Origin: Rhynchopus euleeides
Lineage: Eukaryota > Euglenozoa > Diplonemea > Diplonemida > Diplonemidae
NCBI GenBank assembly: GCA_963210315.1
Contig: OY723315.1
Span: forward strand, 1,240,001 to 1,304,000
DNA length: 64,000 nucleotides
Reading direction: 5' to 3'
Below are positions 1 through 10,654 of this stretch, piece after piece. Numbering within the stretch: position 1 is the first letter of the stretch; each line of letters starts with the position of its first letter. The notes under the pieces were generated by a model. The model did not search any database and was not told the DNA's origin. It saw only the letters and a program-made list of their open reading frames with translations. Position numbers and translations under genes: made by a program.

Positions 1-937
1 AGCACAAACATAATCATTTCGACTCTCAGGTCGTCCAATATCCCAATCGTGCCTTCACAGGCTGAGATCGACGAAGCAAAGACACATCTGCAACGCTGCC
101 TAATGCCGATGCAGCCTCGCAGGCGTACGAAGTACTCACAATGACCCATCTGCGATCGAAGTACTACACCCAGAAGGTGGCTGAACTCATTCAGCTGGCG
201 CAACAACACAACATTCCCACTAATCAGGTACAAGAAAGACCTTGCCGAGGCACTGGGGAGGCAACATCGTGCCACCTGAGCCGGAACCACCGCAGAAAAG
301 GCAAAGAACGAAATATTGCGGTCGGGAGTGGTTCAGGTACAAAGGCAAGGTACGAAACTGAGGTACATTTTTTAGGACCCCAAAAAATCATCACAAAAGT
401 GCGCATCAGGTGTCACAAGTGGGCTCCAGACGGTTTCCGGGGGGGTATGGGTCGGATTTTCGGGTCAGATCAGGTATTAGGGCGGTTCTGATGGTATGTT
501 GAAATTTTTGGTAGACTGGCGTACCGCCCCAAGAGGGGGTGTGACAAAAAATATATTTTTTTCCCTTTGTGTTTTCTAGGTCCGCAAGGTCCCAAAAATC
601 ACTTTTTCGGCACATTTTTCAGAGGTCGCCAGAGGTCGCCACCCGGGAAATGCCATTTTTGGGGTTAAAAACGGTTTTTCACCTTGCCCTCGTGAACTAG
701 GTGGGGAAGGCGACGGTCAGACGCAAAATAAATGGAGGACCCCAAAGGAGGGTCCGCATCAGGCGGAAATCAGCAGAACCTCGCTCCAGACCACATTGTG
801 GGCCAGGACAGGGTCGGGAAGAGCATAAAACACCAGAAAACCGGTCCAGGAGGTCTCTCTGGGGCTCAAATCCCCTGAAAAGGGGTCTGAACAGGTGGCG
901 ACCGAAGGGCGACCAATGGTGCCCACGGAGTTCCTCA
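1..937. other. No gene identified
   Basis: No convincing coding region is visible. The short open frames on both strands have no recognisable domains. From about 700 the sequence leads into the 41-bp satellite array. It may be the flank of a decayed element, but nothing supports a family name. Confidence 0.5.
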
Positions 938-2988
938 TCCCAAACTTGGGACCCACCGAAAAATGGACCAGATGGTGGTCCCAAATTAGGGACCGACCAA
1001 CAAAGCGACCAGATGGTGGTCCCAAATTTGGGACCGACCGAGAAAGCGACCAGATGGTGGTCCCAAATTTGGGACCGACCGAAAAATTGACCAGATGGCG
1101 GTCCCAAATTTGGGACCGACCCGTAAAGCGACCAGATGGTGGTCCCAATTTTGGGACCGACCCATAAAGCGACCAGATGGCGGTCCCAAATTTGGGACCG
1201 ACCGAGAAAGCGACCAGATGGTGGTCCCAAATTTGGGACCGACCAACAAAGCGACCAGATGGCGGTCCCAAATTTGGGACCGACCGAAAAATTGGCCAGA
1301 TGGCGGTCCCAAATTTGGGACCGACCAACAAAGCGACCAGATGGTGGTCCCAAATTTGGGACCGACCGAAAAATTGGCCAGATGGCGGTCCCAAATTTGG
1401 GACCGACCCGTAAAGCGACCAGATGGTGGTCCCAATTTTGGGACCGACCCATAAAGCGACCAGATGGTGGTCCCAAATTTGGGACCGACCAACAAAGCGA
1501 CCAGATGGCGGTCCCAAATTTGGGACCGACCGAAAAATTGGCCAGATGGCGGTCCCAAATTTGGGACCGACCAACAAAGCGACCAGATGGTGGTCCCAAA
1601 TTTGGGACCGACCGAAAAATTGACTAGATGGCGGTCCCAAATTTGGGACCGACCGAGAAAGCGACCAGATGGTGGTCCCAAATTTGGGACCGACCGAGAA
1701 AGCGACCAGACGGCGGTCCCAAATTTGGGACCGACCGAAAAATTGACCAGATGGCGGTCCCAACTTTGGGACCGACCGATAAAGCGACCAGATGGTGGTC
1801 CCAAATTTGGGACCGACCGAAAAATTGGCCAGATGGCGGTCCCAAATTTGGGACCGACCAATAAAGCGACCAGATGGTGGTCCCAAATTTGGGACCGACC
1901 AACAAAGCGACCAGATGGCGGTCCCAAATTTGGGACCGACCCATAAAGCGACCAGATGGTGGTCCCAAATTTGGGACCGACCAACAAAGCGACCAGATGG
2001 CGGTCCCAAATTTGGGACCGACCCATAAAGCGACCAGATGGTGGTCCCAAATTTGGGACCGACCGAAAAATTGACTAGATGGCGGTCCCAAATTTGGGAC
2101 CGACCGAGAAAGCGACCAGATGGTGGTCCCAAATTTGGGACCGCCATCTGGTCGCTTTCTCGGTCGGTCCCAATTTTGGGACCGCCATCTGGTCGCTTTT
2201 TTGGTCGGTCCCAATTGTGGGACCACCATCTGGTCGCTTTATGGGTCGGTCCTAAATTCGGGACCGCCATCTGGTCGCTTTATTGGTCGGTCCCAAATTT
2301 GGGACCGCCATCTGGTCAATTTTTCGGTCGGTCCCAAATTTGGGACCACCATCTGGTCGCTTTCTCGGTCGGTCCCAAGTTTGGGACCGCCATCTGGCCA
2401 ATTTTTCGGTCGGTCCCAAATTTGGGACCGCCATCTGGTCAATTTTTCGGTCGGTCCCAAATTTGGGACCACCATCTGGTCGCTTTCTCGGTCGGTCCCA
2501 ATTTTGGGACCGCCATCTGGTCGCTTTTTTGGTCGGTCCCAATTGTGGGACCACCATCTGGTCGCTTTCTCGGTCGGTCCCAAATTTGGGACCGCCATCT
2601 GGTCGCTTTATGGGTCGGTCCCAAATTTGGGACCGCCATCTGGTCAATTTTTCGGTCGGTCCCAAATTTGGGACCACCATCTGGTCGCTTTCTCGGTCGG
2701 TCCCAATTGTGGGACCACCATCTGGTCGCTTTCTTGGTCGGTCCCAAATTTGGGACCGCCATCTGGTCGCTTTATGGGTCGGTCCCAAATTTGGGACCGC
2801 CATCTGGTCGCTTTGTTGGTCGGTCCCAAATTTGGGACCACCATCTGGTCGCTTTCTCGGTCGGTCCCAAATTTGGGACCGCCATCTGGTCGCTTTATGG
2901 GTCGGTCCCAAATTTGGGACCACCATCTGGTCGCTTTATCGGTCGGTCCCAAATTTGGGACCGCCATCTGGTCGCTTTATTGGTCGGT
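938..2988. repeat. Satellite A: 41-bp tandem array in two inverted arms
   Basis: Tandem 41-bp units, each built on the 18-bp palindrome GGTCCCAAATTTGGGACC plus a 23-bp spacer of the type GACCGAgAAAGCgACCAGATGG. About 29 units run in one direction from 938 to 2133 and about 21 run in the opposite direction from 2134 to 2988. The switch falls exactly inside one palindrome (AAA|TTT at 2131-2136), so the whole block is a near-continuous giant inverted repeat. Units vary in the palindrome centre (AAATTT, AATTTT, AATTGT, AACTTT) and in the spacer (GAGAAAG, AACAAAG, ATAAAG, GAAAAATTG). The long open frames across the array are a by-product of the repeat: 41 is not a multiple of 3 and the unit has few stops. 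Confidence 0.95.
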
Positions 2989-3843
2989 GAACATCCTTCA
3001 GGATTTTGAAGGCACGTCTCACACCGGTTGGTGCTGTGTCGCATTCCAGGGGATAGTCCTTCACTTGGGTACGATTCGGCGCGACTGAGTCATCAAGCTT
3101 CATCCACCTGCCTCTCATGGTGGCGTTGGGTTTTCGCACGCTGCGCCGCATTTTCACCCGGCCGAACTCAAAAACCCAAAGTCTACTGAAGATAGTCTGG
3201 CCTCTCCACAACATGTGATGGGAAAATGTTGAGGTCGGGCCATGCCAGCCCTGGCACGAGATCACTGCTCGTACCTGGGACCACCCGTGTAAAAGTCCCC
3301 CCAGGGGGGACTTAAGCACAGGTGGACCTAAACACGGGAGTGGGCTGGTCTGGAGGGTCATCACGTGGCCGCTAGGCCACCTGGTGCCCTCCAGGTGCTG
3401 TCAGAGTCGAAAAGTGGGGTGCCAAAAGTCCATCCGGACCGGAATCACCCCCATACGACGGAAGCGGAAGAGGTCTTCTTGGTCTCCACCGTGCCACCCC
3501 CGTGTTTAAGCCCCCCCCTGGCCGAAAGTCGCTTCCAGGGGGGGGACTTAAACACGGGGGATCCCAGGTACCCCCGAAAATTCACATTGTGTCTACAGTG
3601 TCGGGCCCGAAAATCGAGTTTTCGGTGTTGCTTTTCCACATTTGGGGTTCCCAACTTCAGGACTGTCGCGCAATTACCTCAAAAGTGGCCGAGAAACCCA
3701 GGAATTTCTTTTTTTGAAGCCAATATTTTTTGTCACAGTAGCTTAGCTGAAAAGTTGGGCGAGTCGTCCACCCTATTTTTGGTATTTGTACGTTTTTAGG
3801 GGGGCTTATGACCCCCCCTACCCCCCCCCCCCTCACACCCCCT
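2989..3843. other. Non-coding spacer with one strong hairpin
   Basis: No gene is recognised. The clear structure is an inverted repeat of roughly 25-bp arms at about 3497-3521 and 3534-3560, with a 12-13 base loop. The arms contain CCCCCGTGTTTAAG and its complement. A looser relative of the same arm (GGGGGGACTTAAGCACAGG) lies near 3303. Homopolymer C runs just before 3843 abut the left end of element D. Confidence 0.5.
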
Positions 3844-3950
3844 CACGGTGGGATCTTGTAAATTTTACATGTATAACTACAAGTATATACATGTATTATA
3901 CATGTATAATACTTGCATGTCAACTATTATACATGTATAATACATGTATA

Positions 3951-4075
3951 TGCCTGAAATATACATGTAAAATACATGTATATCAAGTAAAAATACAAGT
4001 ATAATACTTGCATGTCAACTATTATACTTGTATTTTTACTTGATATACATGTATTTTACATGTATATTTCAGGCA
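3951..4075. repeat. Perfect 55-bp-arm hairpin inside element D
   Basis: Positions 3951-4005 and 4021-4075 are perfect inverted copies of 55 bp separated by a 15-base loop. The arms run from TGCCTGAAATATACATG to the complementary CATGTATATTTCAGGCA and are composed of ATACATGTAT-like dyads. This is the interior of D just inside its left terminal repeat. Confidence 0.9.
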
Positions 4076-4202
4076 TTTACATGTATTTTACATGTATAAT
4101 ACTTGTCATGCAAGTATTATACATGTATTTTACTTGCATGCAAGTATTTTACTTGTCATGCAAGTATTTTACATGTATAATACTTGCATGACAAGTATTA
4201 TA

Positions 4203-4546
4203 CCGTATACGTAAATATTATGGAACGTAAATATTATGGAACGGGCCCATTTTTGGCCGGTCCGTTCCATAATATTTACGTTCCAAAATATTTACAGGGC
4301 CAGTTGGGGACTCGGTGGTGAGGACGGCTTGCGTCAGGAATCGCGCGAAAAGTGCACGAGTAGGTCCCGTCAGGGACTCTGCATGCCGTCCGATCACCTG
4401 GTCCAAGTCCCCGAGTCGCAGAAAGCCCTGTAAATATTATGGAACGAAAAAATCTGGAACGCCAACCCACCAGCGTTCCAAAATATTTACGTTCCATAAT
4501 ATTTACGTTCCATAATATTTACGTTCCAAAATATTTACGTATACGG
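4203..4546. mobile_element. Element E: 344-bp MITE with TA target site, inside D
   Basis: Inverted ends begin CCGTATACGTAAATATT and end with the complement. TA stands on both sides (4201-4202 and 4547-4548), as expected for a TA-duplicating family such as the Tc1/mariner superfamily. The arms are tandem copies of a 16-bp motif, CGTAAATATTATGGAA, repeated two to four times per end. The interior (about 4296-4430) is about 130 bp and encodes nothing recognisable. It interrupts the left arm of D and is therefore younger than D. Confidence 0.85.
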
Positions 4547-4893
4547 TACATGTAAAATACATGTAAATGCCTGAAATATACATGTAAAATACATGTATAT
4601 CAAGTAAAAATACAAGTATAATAGTTGACATGCAAGTATTATACTTGTATTTTTACTTGATATACACGGTGGACTCCAGCGGGGGTAGGGTAACCCTTTT
4701 CGGGAGTCTCAACTAGGGGGAGTCCAACTCCCGCTAGCGGGAGTCTGACTCCCCCTAGCGGGAGTCTTTTCACCTATTTTCACTCATTTTTCCCATGATA
4801 CCTATGCAATGTGGCACTCGTCACTGAAGTACAGCCACACCAAACGAAACGGACGTTTCCACCCATCCCAGCTCGCAGACCTGATTCACAAAA

Positions 4894-5274
4894 ATGGGGA
4901 AGACGACAACGAAGCCGGCAGCGAAGCCGGCAGTAAAGTCGATTAAGAAGAAGAAGAGCGCAGAGAGTCCCGAGGCTGCGGAGGCGACGAACATTGTGCA
5001 TGATTTTTGCACGGCCTTCCCTGTTAAAAAAGGGGGCAGTGTGCTGACACTGGGATCCATTAGAAGGCTCCTAGCAACGGTGTTGAGCAAGGAGCTCCAC
5101 AAGCACAGCACCCAGGTGGCCAACGCAATCATCGCCATGTCTTCCCTGACATGGATAAGTTCGCTGTCAGGGAAGTCGCAACGATGCGGAAGGAGGGCGC
5201 TCTCCGTCATATACAAGGTGGAGGCGAAGTATGGCAAGGTGCAGGATACAAACGTGTCGTCGGGGGCAGCCTGA
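4894..5274 (+). CDS. Hypothetical Lys-rich small protein in element F
   Basis: An open frame of 126 codons plus stop, beginning with ATG just after the left inverted end of element F. The first 30 residues are rich in Lys, Ala and Pro (MGKTTTKPAAKPAV, then a run of KKKK), which suggests a nucleic-acid-binding or nuclear-targeting tail. The remainder is a mixed helical-looking sequence without a known motif. I do not recognise the family. Its position inside the TIR element suggests an element-encoded accessory protein, but it could also be non-coding sequence with a chance open frame. Confidence 0.35.
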   Translation: MGKTTTKPAAKPAVKSIKKKKSAESPEAAEATNIVHDFCTAFPVKKGGSVLTLGSIRRLLATVLSKELHKHSTQVANAIIAMSSLTWISSLSGKSQRCGRRALSVIYKVEAKYGKVQDTNVSSGAA

Positions 5275-5423
5275 AGCCGCGAATGATCGCGACACGGGCG
5301 AACGGCTTGGCACCGTGGGTCTGGATAGATGCTGGAGTTCGGCCGGGTGAAACCGGAAGTCGCAGCAAAATTTGCCCCCCCAGATTTCTTCCTCAAACCC
5401 ACCCGTGGGCTGATCCGGCCTTG

Positions 5424-5518
5424 CACGGTGGACTCCAGCGGGGGTAGGGTACCACTACCGGGTTTAACCCTTTTCGGGAGTCTCAACTAGGGGGAGTCCA
5501 ACTCCCGCTAGCGGGAGT
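5424..5518 (+). repeat. Internal second copy of the left end of element F
   Basis: Repeats the left terminus of element F (CACGGTGGACTCCAGCGGG, then the CTCCCGCTAGCGGGAG palindrome), with a short extra stretch near CCACTACCGGGTTT. No matching right end lies nearby other than the one at 6991. Either a second, related element begins here and shares the right end, or the left end was duplicated. Confidence 0.8.
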
Positions 5519-5539
5519 ATAGATCAGCAGTGGGCAACA

Positions 5540-6676
5540 ATGAGGCGATGCGGGGGGCGAGGGCACCGATGCTCACTGTGCGACATCCCAGAAGAACGCT
5601 GGTATCAACAGGTGCATCGATACCCGCACCTGACTCTCTCTGAGATGAAAGAGGCTGGCTACCCCTCCCTCTTGGCAGGTGTGCTTCCCAATGCCCGCTA
5701 CGTCACCCCAGCACTCCATGACTGCAAGGGGCTCGCCATGCGGCTGATCAGGGTACTGGATGAGACAACAAAAAAATATTCGACAAGACCTGTACAAACC
5801 TTGCACTGAATGTGTCGCAGAATGGGACAGGTGCTCAGTTCCGGAAGGTCGTGCTTGCCTGTCACAGGACACACCTACAAGGGCTTGTTCCGCTACCTCT
5901 TTGTCTCCCTTGCAGACCTCATGCATTTCCGGTATGCAGACATCCCCTGGCACTTCTGGGGATGCAAGGATGAGTCAGCCCGGATTCCCTTCTTGCGTGC
6001 TCGGATCTCAGGGCATATATTTCACTGGTTGATGGAGCATGCCGAAAAGGGATCAACGCGCAATGCCTACGTACACAGTCTCCATCATTGGTGGGCTCCA
6101 GAAGATGCAGTGCCTCTGCAGAACAACGACGAATTTGAAGAAGCAGAGAACGGACATCGCAAGAAAGATGCCGTTACAATCGCCAGCTCCGCAACTTACG
6201 AGAGAGATCTTGCGATGGCAGAAGAGAAGCGGCGCGCATCGGGCATGCCTTGGAAGGTTGCGCACCTGTCGCAGGACGGGATCCTCGGGTATAGAGAAGT
6301 CATTCTGTGTCCGTGTCTGCACACCCGACACGCTCATAGATTGGCTGTGTATGTTCTTTGCACACAGTTGACACAGCTGCAGAAGGGGTTTGTGCACTGC
6401 AACACACAGGACTTCGTTGAACCCATCAGCGCGCCCTACTTCCTGTCCCGGTTCCCCGAAGGACACCGCAAATTATCGCTCTGCTTGTGCAAAATGCCAA
6501 TCCCGCTGGGGGCGACTTTCACACCATTCGTGTCATCCGAGGCGACTTTGAGCACGCTTGACCAACGCGCACAGCAGGAGGGGGATGACAGTTCTGACGA
6601 AGAAGATGAGGCCTGCAGGATGGCTTGTCTTGCCCAAGGTGTAACACAACTACGACAGGCGATGGCCGCACTTTGA
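5540..6676 (+). CDS. Unrecognised ORF pair in element F
   Basis: Two open frames in the same reading frame abut at 5809/5810, separated by one stop codon. The first (89 aa) has a C-x2-C pair (CSLC near residue 17) and the stretch TPALHDCKGLAMRLIRVLDE. The second (288 aa) is rich in aromatic and His residues (HIFHWLMEHAEKG, HSLHHWW) and ends in an acidic patch followed by a Leu/Gln-rich tail. The location between the inverted ends of F makes an element-encoded protein, possibly the transposase, plausible. No DDE-type signature could be placed by eye. It may be a decayed or read-through gene. Confidence 0.35.
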
Positions 6677-7267
6677 CACCTCAAATTCTAACCGCTCACC
6701 TCCGCAGGTGCAGCCGCTACCAGGAGGATAGGTAGGTAGTCCAGAGTCCGGGGAAACTGACAGAAGCAAAACAAGCCCCTCCCCATCCCTCTTCCACCAT
6801 GATTTTACCCCCCACGCCAGTAGACTGTAACTATATCATGGGAAAAATGGATGAAAATAGGTGAAAAGACTCCCGCTAGGGGGAGTCAGACTCCCCCTAG
6901 CGGGAGTATAGACTCCCGCTAGCGGGAGTCTTTGACACCCGCTCAGACTCCCGCTCCCAGACTCCCGCTAGGGCCGCTGGAGTCCACCGTGTACATGTAT
7001 ATTTCAGGCATATACATGTATTATACATGTATAATAGTTGACATGCAAGTATTATACATGTATAATACATGTATTATACTTGTAGTTATACATGTAAAAT
7101 TTACAAGATCCCACCGTGCTCTCCTCACCCCACCCCTTTCTCCTGTTTCGCGAAGAGGAGCCTTGCATCTTTCCAGCACACCCCCCCCCTCCCCCCCCCC
7201 CCCTCCCACGCATGCACACACCACATTGCCCCCCCCCGGCAGGCAACACCTTACTCCTTCTTCTCCG

Positions 7268-8233
7268 ATGCTGCGCGCCGCTGTCACAGCGCTGCTCGCG
7301 GGTGTTGCCGTGGGCAGTGGCCTGCCCGCCTCCGCGACTGCGCGCCCCATCATCGGGATCTGGGCACACCCCTCCAACGCGCTGACCGGGGGATGCGACG
7401 GGAAGTGCGAGTATCTGGCTGCCAGCTATGTGAAGTGGGTGGAGAGCGCGGGGGGCCGCGCAGTGCCCATCCCTTACAACGACACGGAGGCCACGCTGAA
7501 GCTGATCCCGCAGCTCAACGGGGTCCTCCTGCCCGGCGGGTCGGCTGAGGTGTCTGCCGCCACAAAGGCGGCTTTCAAGCTCATCCAGACGCTCAACACG
7601 CAGGGCCAGCACTACCCGCTGTGGGGCACCTGCCTGGGCTTTGAGTGGCTCGCGCAGCTCTTCGCGGATGACCTTTCCATTCTGGGGAGTTTCTATGCGG
7701 AGAACACCTCGATGGCCCTGCAGTTTACCAACAACGCAGAGGGGTCGCGCCTGCTGGGTGGGGCGTCGGGTGAGCGTGCCTACCTCCGCCAGGTGCTGTC
7801 GAACGAGACAAACCCCCCGACGATGAACAACCACGGGCAGGGTGTGGCGGTGACGGAGTTCTCGGGGTCGGGCGCGCTCGCCCCGCACCTGTCGCTGCTC
7901 TCTACCAACGTGGGGAGCGACGGGAAGGAGTTTGCATCGACCTTCGAGTCGAAGGGCTATCCCATCTACGGCGTGCAGTGGCACCCCGAGAAGAACAACT
8001 TCGAGTGGGGCGTGCAGAAGGCAGACCCCTCGCTTGCCTATGACGCGATCAACCACTCCCCGGAGGCTGTGTACGCCTCGCAGGCCATGGCTGACTTCTT
8101 CATGGCTGAGGCGCGCAAGAACAGCAACGGGTTTTCCTCCTTCGAGGCTGAGCAGTCTGCCCTGATCCACAACTACGCCTTCCACACCGACCCTTACAGC
8201 GGGCTCTGGCAGAAGTACTACTTCCACTTCTAG
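7268..8233 (+). CDS. GGH: Gamma-glutamyl hydrolase (peptidase C26)
   Basis: A secreted or vacuolar cysteine hydrolase that trims poly-gamma-glutamate chains from folates. The 321-aa protein matches the family throughout. It has a hydrophobic signal peptide at residues 1-24, the first strand RPIIGIWAHP at 26-35, a LLPGGS turn near 87-92, the nucleophile elbow LWGTCLGFEWL with Cys122, and the catalytic HPEKNNFEW motif with His239 and Glu241. The length agrees with the animal and plant enzymes (about 320 aa). The start at 7268 is chosen because it gives a clean signal peptide; the open frame extends upstream to 6932 but would read through element D. It has no introns. C-rich tracts precede it and G-rich tracts follow the stop. 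Element D ends 149 bp upstream, so its promoter may partly lie in transposon DNA. Confidence 0.9.
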   Translation: MLRAAVTALLAGVAVGSGLPASATARPIIGIWAHPSNALTGGCDGKCEYLAASYVKWVESAGGRAVPIPYNDTEATLKLIPQLNGVLLPGGSAEVSAATKAAFKLIQTLNTQGQHYPLWGTCLGFEWLAQLFADDLSILGSFYAENTSMALQFTNNAEGSRLLGGASGERAYLRQVLSNETNPPTMNNHGQGVAVTEFSGSGALAPHLSLLSTNVGSDGKEFASTFESKGYPIYGVQWHPEKNNFEWGVQKADPSLAYDAINHSPEAVYASQAMADFFMAEARKNSNGFSSFEAEQSALIHNYAFHTDPYSGLWQKYYFHF

Positions 8234-8460
8234 GGGAGGGGGTGGGGGGAGGGGGGGGAGCTTGTAGTGCCGACCGGTGCTGACCGGTGTATGTTTTGTT
8301 GCTTTCATCCGAGCTGCAAGGGTGGTCTATTCTATCTGCGGCATCTAGCTTTTGGGTGTGGTGGAGTGGGGTGGGTTGGTGGGGGGTGCGGGGGTGGGCC
8401 AGATAGTATGTAACCCAACGAGTTCCAGTTCCACTCCTGTCAGGTGGGGGGGGGGGGGGG
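8234..8460. other. 3' flank of gamma-glutamyl hydrolase gene
   Basis: G-rich sequence directly after the stop (8234-8262), then about 180 bp with no gene, ending in a G run that abuts the first copy of element M. It presumably holds the 3' UTR. No polyadenylation signal is obvious. Confidence 0.4.
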
Positions 8461-9611
8461 TAGGGGGGGTCAAATGCCACCCTTTTACGTGGACAAACAC
8501 GATTTTTCAAAAAACCGGCGCAGAGGCCCCAAAGCCCCCGTAAACCCTCCAAACCCCCCCAGATCGGTCCGGAAACCCATCGAACCCCACTTTTCCACCA
8601 TTCCGGGCACCTCAGGTGCCCGAATTGGGGTACCTAAATTTTGTGCCACCGTTTGGTACCGGACAGTGCCACTGTGTGGGAGGTTGGAAAAGAAAATGCC
8701 CCAACACACCACATCTGAGGGTTGCAATGCATGTTGCTTGCCAACCACGTCATCCGGTGGGTGTCAGGCGCTATGTAGGTGGCATTAGCCAGGTCTTCGA
8801 TGAGTTCTGGCTTGTATATGTACCTCCCTGCCACCATGCACCGGGAGGCTGCCTGTAGGTACGGAACAAGTCCAGATGGTCGTGTGATTCCTGTGCAGCA
8901 GTGCTCCACAACCGGGATGTGTTGACAACGACTGTTGCAACACGAGCTGTACATTCCGGGAACACACGAAGTGCGCTGTCGTGGTACCCATTGTGCCAGA
9001 ATTGGTAGTTGCTGCGGTCTACTTTGCCTGGCCCAAGAGCACTGGTACTGAACGGTGCAATATGCGTGGCGAGGTGAATGCAACGGAAGGGCGCAAAGTC
9101 AATACAGCTCTCGGATGGCGGGTGGTGGTGCCACTAGTGTGTGACGTTCACTCGAGGATACAACGCATCACAATGAATCAGCAACCGTGGACCGAGTACA
9201 ATACGCTCTCTGTGGCTGGTGTGGGGGACAAAGGCAGTGCCTGTGCCGCAGGCAGGGAGGTACATATACAAGCCAGAACACATCGAAGACCTGGCTCATG
9301 CCACCTACATAGCGCCTGACACCCACCGGATGACGTGGTTGGCAAGCAACATGCATTGCAACCCTCAGATGTGGTGTGTTGGGGCATTTTCTTTTCCAAC
9401 CTCCCACACAGTGGCACTGTCCGGTACCAAACGGTGGCACAAAATTTAGGTACCCCAATTCGGGCACCTGAGGTGCCCGGAATGGTGGAAAAGTGGGGTT
9501 CGATGGGTTTCCGGACCGATCTGGGGGGGTTTGGAGGGTTTACGGGGGCTTTGGGGCCTCTGCGCCGGTTTTTTGAAAAATCGTGTTTGTCACCCCCATT
9601 TGACCCCCCCT
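8461..9611. mobile_element. Element M, copy 1 (long-TIR non-autonomous element)
   Basis: Inverted arms of about 365 bp, 8461-8832 and 9251-9611, share TAGGGGGGTCAAATG at their tips, an inner palindrome GGGCACCTCAGGTGCCC, and a shared inner boundary near CTCCCTGCC. About 420 bp of unique interior separates them. No intact transposase is visible; a few minus-strand open frames in the interior have no recognised domain. Copy 1 differs from copies 2-5 in its left half (for example GGTACCGGACAG rather than GGTACCGTACAG; GTATATGTACC rather than GTATATATACC) but equals copies 2-4 in its right half. It lies between the gamma-glutamyl hydrolase gene and the first TPR gene. Confidence 0.9.
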
Positions 9612-10654
9612 AGGGGGGGGGGGGGACCCGTCTCGCTCTCGAAATGCAGGAATAGGGTGAGAAAATGACAAGCTGTGTGTCTGTGTGTTGTGTATTGCTT
9701 CGCAAAACCGGTTGTGAAGCGGCACATACTTCTTCTTTTTTGTCGGCACATCGTGGCACAGAGCGAAGGGTTCCCCCCCCCCCCCCTGGCAGTTAACAAA
9801 CCCCGAAGGGGTGTCTCAGCTATCGCGGCAAGTTTTTCGGTAAAGTTTTGGTGTTTTCCTCATGTCAATAGGAGGAAATGCTCCATGAAAACGCACCGTT
9901 TTCCGACACCGTAGCGAAGACCCCCCCTTAGAGTTGCGCCTTCTTCCTTCGCAGACCGAGGGAGACCCTCCGGCGGAGGAGGAAATCAGAAGGTTGCACT
10001 CTTTCCGATCGTGTGATTTCCTAGTGTGCTATGTCCTGCTTTGTGTCTTTGGGCAGGGTGTACCCCGCTCTGTCTCAAGCTTGGAGAGTCGTTGCCGGGT
10101 GGCAGCCAGGCACCTAAATTGCAAGCAGGCTTTCAGACCTTTCCTGCACTTCAGAGTGAAGAGCCCATCAGCCCCACAGTTGCTTATTCTTTTGGCGGAG
10201 CTCGAGCCTGCCCCCCCCCCCCCCCCCCCGTCCCCCCTCGGCCCCGCCACTGTGCCAGGGGCAGGAGCGGGTGGGGGGGCGGCTTGCGGTTGCTGTGCCA
10301 TTCCCGATGCAAACCCACCCAAGATAGAAGGGGTAGCTTGTCTGCCTCCCTGCCCCACCCTCTCGCGCCCGCCCCGCCTTGTATTGTCTGGTTTCACGAC
10401 CAATCGTAGCTCATGTGAGTGGGGTTATGATCGTATGAAGGTGCCCCATCTTCCTAGCTGCCCAGGCTTCTGAAATGGTGTTGGGGTCGGCTGCCTTGCC
10501 CTAACCCCGGTGAACCAAAACACCCACACACAACACCTCCCTGCAGCAGCAACACACACCCGCCTGGCCTGGCCATGCCCCGCCACCCTGCCGGCAACCC
10601 CTCCACCGGCACCCTCCACCGCACCGCTGCCGCGAAGCTGACCACCCCCACACC
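9612..10654. other. Upstream region of TPR gene, copy 1
   Basis: About 1 kb with no supported gene; an open frame at 9934-10473 is low-complexity and lacks domains. It contains a dyad GAAAACGCACCGTTTTC (9887-9903), a C run of more than 20 bases near 10206-10229, and a CA-rich stretch just before the ATG. Presumably promoter and 5' UTR. The same sequence precedes the other three TPR copies. Confidence 0.5.
9887..9903. promoter_or_regulatory. Candidate dyad site upstream of TPR gene
   Basis: A perfect dyad, GAAAACG-CAC-CGTTTTC, about 750 bp before the TPR start and repeated in each tandem unit. A 16-base near-copy (GAAACGCACCGTTTTC) lies at 37446-37461, upstream of the aspartic protease gene. 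That both sit before genes hints at a regulatory site, but two independent occurrences are weak evidence. Confidence 0.2.

Larger units (their letters stand above)
4665..6991. mobile_element. Element F: 2.3-kb TIR element with ORFs, inserted in D
   Basis: Ends are inverted copies starting CACGGTGGACTCCAGCGG (4665) and ending with the complement (6991). TA lies on both outer sides (4663-4664 and 6992-6993), a likely TA target duplication. Each end carries tandem units of about 20 bp centred on the palindrome CTCCCGCTAGCGGGAG or its variant CTCCCCCTAGCGGGAG, followed by a matched stretch near TTTTCACCTATTTTCA. It interrupts element D, so it is younger than D. It carries ORFs at 4894-5274 and 5540-6676. 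No transposase family was recognised. Confidence 0.8.
3844..7118. mobile_element. Element D: TIR element of short dyad repeats, with nested insertions
   Basis: The two ends are inverted copies of about 125 bp, beginning CACGGTGGGATCTTGTAAAT at 3844 and ending with its complement at 7118. The element is flanked by the dinucleotide CT on both sides, a possible 2-bp target duplication. The terminal repeats are made largely of small AT-rich palindromes such as ATACATGTAT and ATACTTG/CAAGTAT. Removing the two inserted elements (4203-4546 and 4665-6991) leaves an element of about 0.6 kb with no gene of its own, so D is a non-autonomous element. Its ends start with the same CACGGTGG as element F, which suggests a shared transposase type. 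Confidence 0.8.

Noticed and set aside
938-2988. CRISPR-like array of palindromic repeats
   Set aside because: Spacers are not unique but nearly the same in each unit, the array inverts, and the genome is eukaryotic with introns.
759-3088. Long open frames (up to about 500 codons) across satellite A, on both strands
   Set aside because: They are the 41-bp repeat read in rotating frames; every frame gives a permuted version of the same peptide. No start context or domain. The lack of stops in one unit is enough to explain it.
8634-9083. Possible transposase relic on the minus strand within element M
   Set aside because: A protein-like stretch was noticed, but no conserved catalytic pattern could be placed and part of it lies in the inverted arm.
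9934-10473. 179-aa open frame upstream of the TPR gene
   Set aside because: Composed partly of the long C run; its length changes between copies with the run length, and no domain is seen.
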